Below, piece by piece: positions 62,570 to 64,000 of a stretch of 64,000 nucleotides of DNA. Both the position numbers and the translations under genes were made by a program. The stretch comes from CAZOOM01 sp964460795 (GTDB taxonomy: Bacteria; Omnitrophota; Omnitrophia; Omnitrophales; Aquincolibacteriaceae). The stretch is taken from NCBI GenBank assembly GCA_964460795.1, contig CAYWRU010000012.1, positions 7,171-71,170 on the forward strand, in the 5' to 3' direction. Position 1 is the first letter of the stretch, and every line of letters begins with the position of its first letter. The notes beneath the pieces are model-generated. The model had not been told where the DNA came from. It searched no databases and saw only the letters and a list, made by a program, of their open reading frames with translations.

Positions 62570-63817
62570 ATGACTAAGATGATGCCGTCTCCTCGCCGTT
62601 TGCTTCTTCTCTTCCTATGGATTCTTCCCATGATCCTGACCCTGGGACTTTGCCAGCTGGCGCACGCCGATTCCTCGGAAGACCAATATCTCATGACTCG
62701 CGAGGAACAGATTCGAGTCAAGGAAAGCCAGAATAAGGAACTGCAGTACAAAATCGATACCTTACAAGAGCAGATCAAGCGGGACCGGAAAGAGATCCAA
62801 TCCACCACAGAAAAAATCTGGCGGGAATTCTCTGACCGCCAGGATATTGAAAAGCGCGAACTTCAGGATCAGTTGAACTCTCTTAGCCAGCGCCAAGCTC
62901 AGTTTGAAAGTGAACTGGAACGCAAGCGCAATTTAGATGAAATCCGTGTCCGCGAAAAAGAGGCGCAGCTTCAAGCCCTTATGCGTGACAGTGAGCGCAC
63001 GACCAAAGAATTGGAAATCGACCGGAAAACTTACGAAGAACTTCAAACGGCAGCCAAGGACCGCAAGGCGCGTCCTGTGCAAAGTCCGGATCTTCCGGAA
63101 AATACCGAAGTTCTTCAAAATGGAACGGTGCAGATTACCCGTGCTTCCGGCAATGCTTTAATGGGAGGAAAAAACTTATCGCGCCCGAATCTCCAGCCCG
63201 AATATAATCTTTCGATTGGAGACATCATTCTGATTGAGGTTTGGAGAAATCCGGACATGGCCAAGCGCGTGGCGGTGCGGCCTGATGGCAGAATTTCTCT
63301 TCCGCTGGCCGGAGATTTAGAGGTCGCGGGCATGAATCTTGTGGATCTGCGTGAAGTTTTGACCAAGAAATATTCCGAGTATATTCGGGATCCGCAAGTT
63401 ACCATCTCCATTGAAGGTTTTGGCGGCCGCAAATTTGTGATTTTGGGAGAAGTCGGCAGCCCCGGCGTTTACCGGTTTCAGGAAAGTATTACTCTTATCG
63501 AAGCCATTGGCCTGGCCGGCGGATTTAAGAAAGAGGCGCGCACTGGGAAGGTGATGATTATTCGCGGAGATATTCATAAATCTCCGCAAGTCAAAGTTAT
63601 CAGTGCCAATGCAGCCAATATTCTTCGCCAGGGGATGATCAGCGAAAATCTTACGATCCTGCCCAACGATATTCTTTATGTCGGTAAAGACTTCCTGGGC
63701 GATTATCAATCGTTCCTCGACAGCGTGGTGACACCGTCGATGAATACGGCTCTGGACTTTTTTGTGCTGAGAAGCGCCATTCGTGAAGCTCAGCAGGAAA
63801 AAACCTATGATTTGTGA
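62570..63817 (+). CDS. Polysaccharide export protein (Wza/GumB-like) with coiled-coil extension
   Basis: 415 residues from ATG 62570. Signal peptide (L-L-L-L-F-L-W-I-L-P-M-I-L), probably cleaved after A-H-A; there is no clear lipobox. Residues about 40-170 are a long charged coiled coil not found in typical Wza. The Poly_export domain follows (about 205-285; Y-N-L-S-I-G-D-I-I-L-I-E-V-W, V-R-P-D-G-R-I-S-L-P-L-A-G). Then comes at least one SLBB domain (V-I-L-G-E-V-G-S-P-G-V-Y, L-I-E-A-I-G-L-A-G-G-F). It should form or contact the outer-membrane polysaccharide export channel. The next gene is its usual Wzc partner. Confidence 0.88.
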   Translation: MTKMMPSPRRLLLLFLWILPMILTLGLCQLAHADSSEDQYLMTREEQIRVKESQNKELQYKIDTLQEQIKRDRKEIQSTTEKIWREFSDRQDIEKRELQDQLNSLSQRQAQFESELERKRNLDEIRVREKEAQLQALMRDSERTTKELEIDRKTYEELQTAAKDRKARPVQSPDLPENTEVLQNGTVQITRASGNALMGGKNLSRPNLQPEYNLSIGDIILIEVWRNPDMAKRVAVRPDGRISLPLAGDLEVAGMNLVDLREVLTKKYSEYIRDPQVTISIEGFGGRKFVILGEVGSPGVYRFQESITLIEAIGLAGGFKKEARTGKVMIIRGDIHKSPQVKVISANAANILRQGMISENLTILPNDILYVGKDFLGDYQSFLDSVVTPSMNTALDFFVLRSAIREAQQEKTYDL

Positions 63818-63882
63818 GCGTTTTATCAGACGATCGGACGCAATTAGATAGTTTAAGAAGCAGCTTTTTTTAAGGCCCATTT

Positions 63883-64000
63883 ATGACTGAAGCAGCACTG
63901 CCTCCTCAAGAAACTTCGATGGCCGCTATGGATTTGAGCCGCTATGAGCTCAATCTGGGAGACTATTGGCGGATCCTTGTTAAGCGTCGAATATTCATTC
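63883..64000 (+). CDS. Wzc/Wzz-like polysaccharide copolymerase (3' end outside window)
   Basis: 39 complete codons are visible from ATG 63883. The protein starts M-T-E-A-A-L-P-P and reaches L-G-D-Y-W-R-I-L-V-K-R-R-I-F-I, the standard N-terminus of chain-length-determinant proteins just before the first transmembrane helix. It lies 65 bases after the Wza-like gene, as expected for a capsule or exopolysaccharide export operon. Whether it has the tyrosine-kinase domain cannot be seen. A TTTAAGG stretch upstream could serve as ribosome binding site. Confidence 0.75.
   Translation, partial: MTEAALPPQETSMAAMDLSRYELNLGDYWRILVKRRIFI

Overview
The window is dense, almost entirely plus-strand coding DNA. 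It suggests a Gram-negative-type (diderm) candidate-phylum bacterium: it has an outer-membrane secretin, Wza/Wzc-type capsule export genes and giant secreted proteins. The giant Ig-like and LamG proteins, the PilM-PilN-type GspL and the many palindromic spacers recall Omnitrophota (OP3). That placement is inference from gene content, not from a marker gene.

Layout. (1) 1-20496: the 3' part of a giant surface protein (more than 6,800 residues visible, start off-window). It is built of tandem Ig-like modules and ends in coiled coil, a conserved membrane-proximal domain, one transmembrane helix and a short cytosolic tail. (2) 20576-25607: an atypical F-type ATPase operon in the order epsilon, c, b-delta fusion, alpha, gamma, beta. 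No a subunit, separate delta or AtpI is present. A 10-N scaffold gap lies at the alpha/gamma junction. (3) 25638-41002: a type II secretion-like (T2SS) cluster in the same direction: a standalone MshEN protein, GspE, GspF, pseudopilins I, J, K and G, GspL (PilM+PilN), GspM (PilO), a response regulator, a MerR regulator, a GspA-type AAA ATPase, GspC, the GspD secretin, and a periplasmic coiled-coil/TPR protein. (4) 41147-43199: minus-strand HAMP-GGDEF protein and a four-helix-bundle protein, separated by a 107-bp tandem repeat. (5) 43527-61357: a second giant protein (about 5,520 residues) with 13 LamG domains, many nested inside Ig-like modules, followed by a separate membrane-anchor gene. (6) 61425-64000: a secreted protein of unknown function, a Wza-like polysaccharide export protein with a long coiled-coil extension, and the start of a Wzc/Wzz-like protein.

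How the parts may work together. The T2SS-like machine and the polysaccharide exporter serve the cell surface. The two giants are long extracytoplasmic fibres fixed in the membrane by homologous anchor domains. In giant 1 the anchor is fused at the C-terminus; in giant 2 it is encoded by the next gene, and the break falls exactly at the homologous position. The standalone MshEN protein beside GspE and the GGDEF protein at the end of the cluster suggest c-di-GMP control of secretion.

The most unusual points are the a-less F-type ATPase joined to a secretion operon, the fused versus split giant/anchor pair, LamG domains nested in Ig-like modules, an apparently exact 1.42-kb tandem duplication with foreign-looking codon style in giant 1, and several families of palindromic elements, three of which have supplied the start codon or signal-peptide codons of exported proteins. 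No tRNA, rRNA, CRISPR array, transposase or phage gene was seen.
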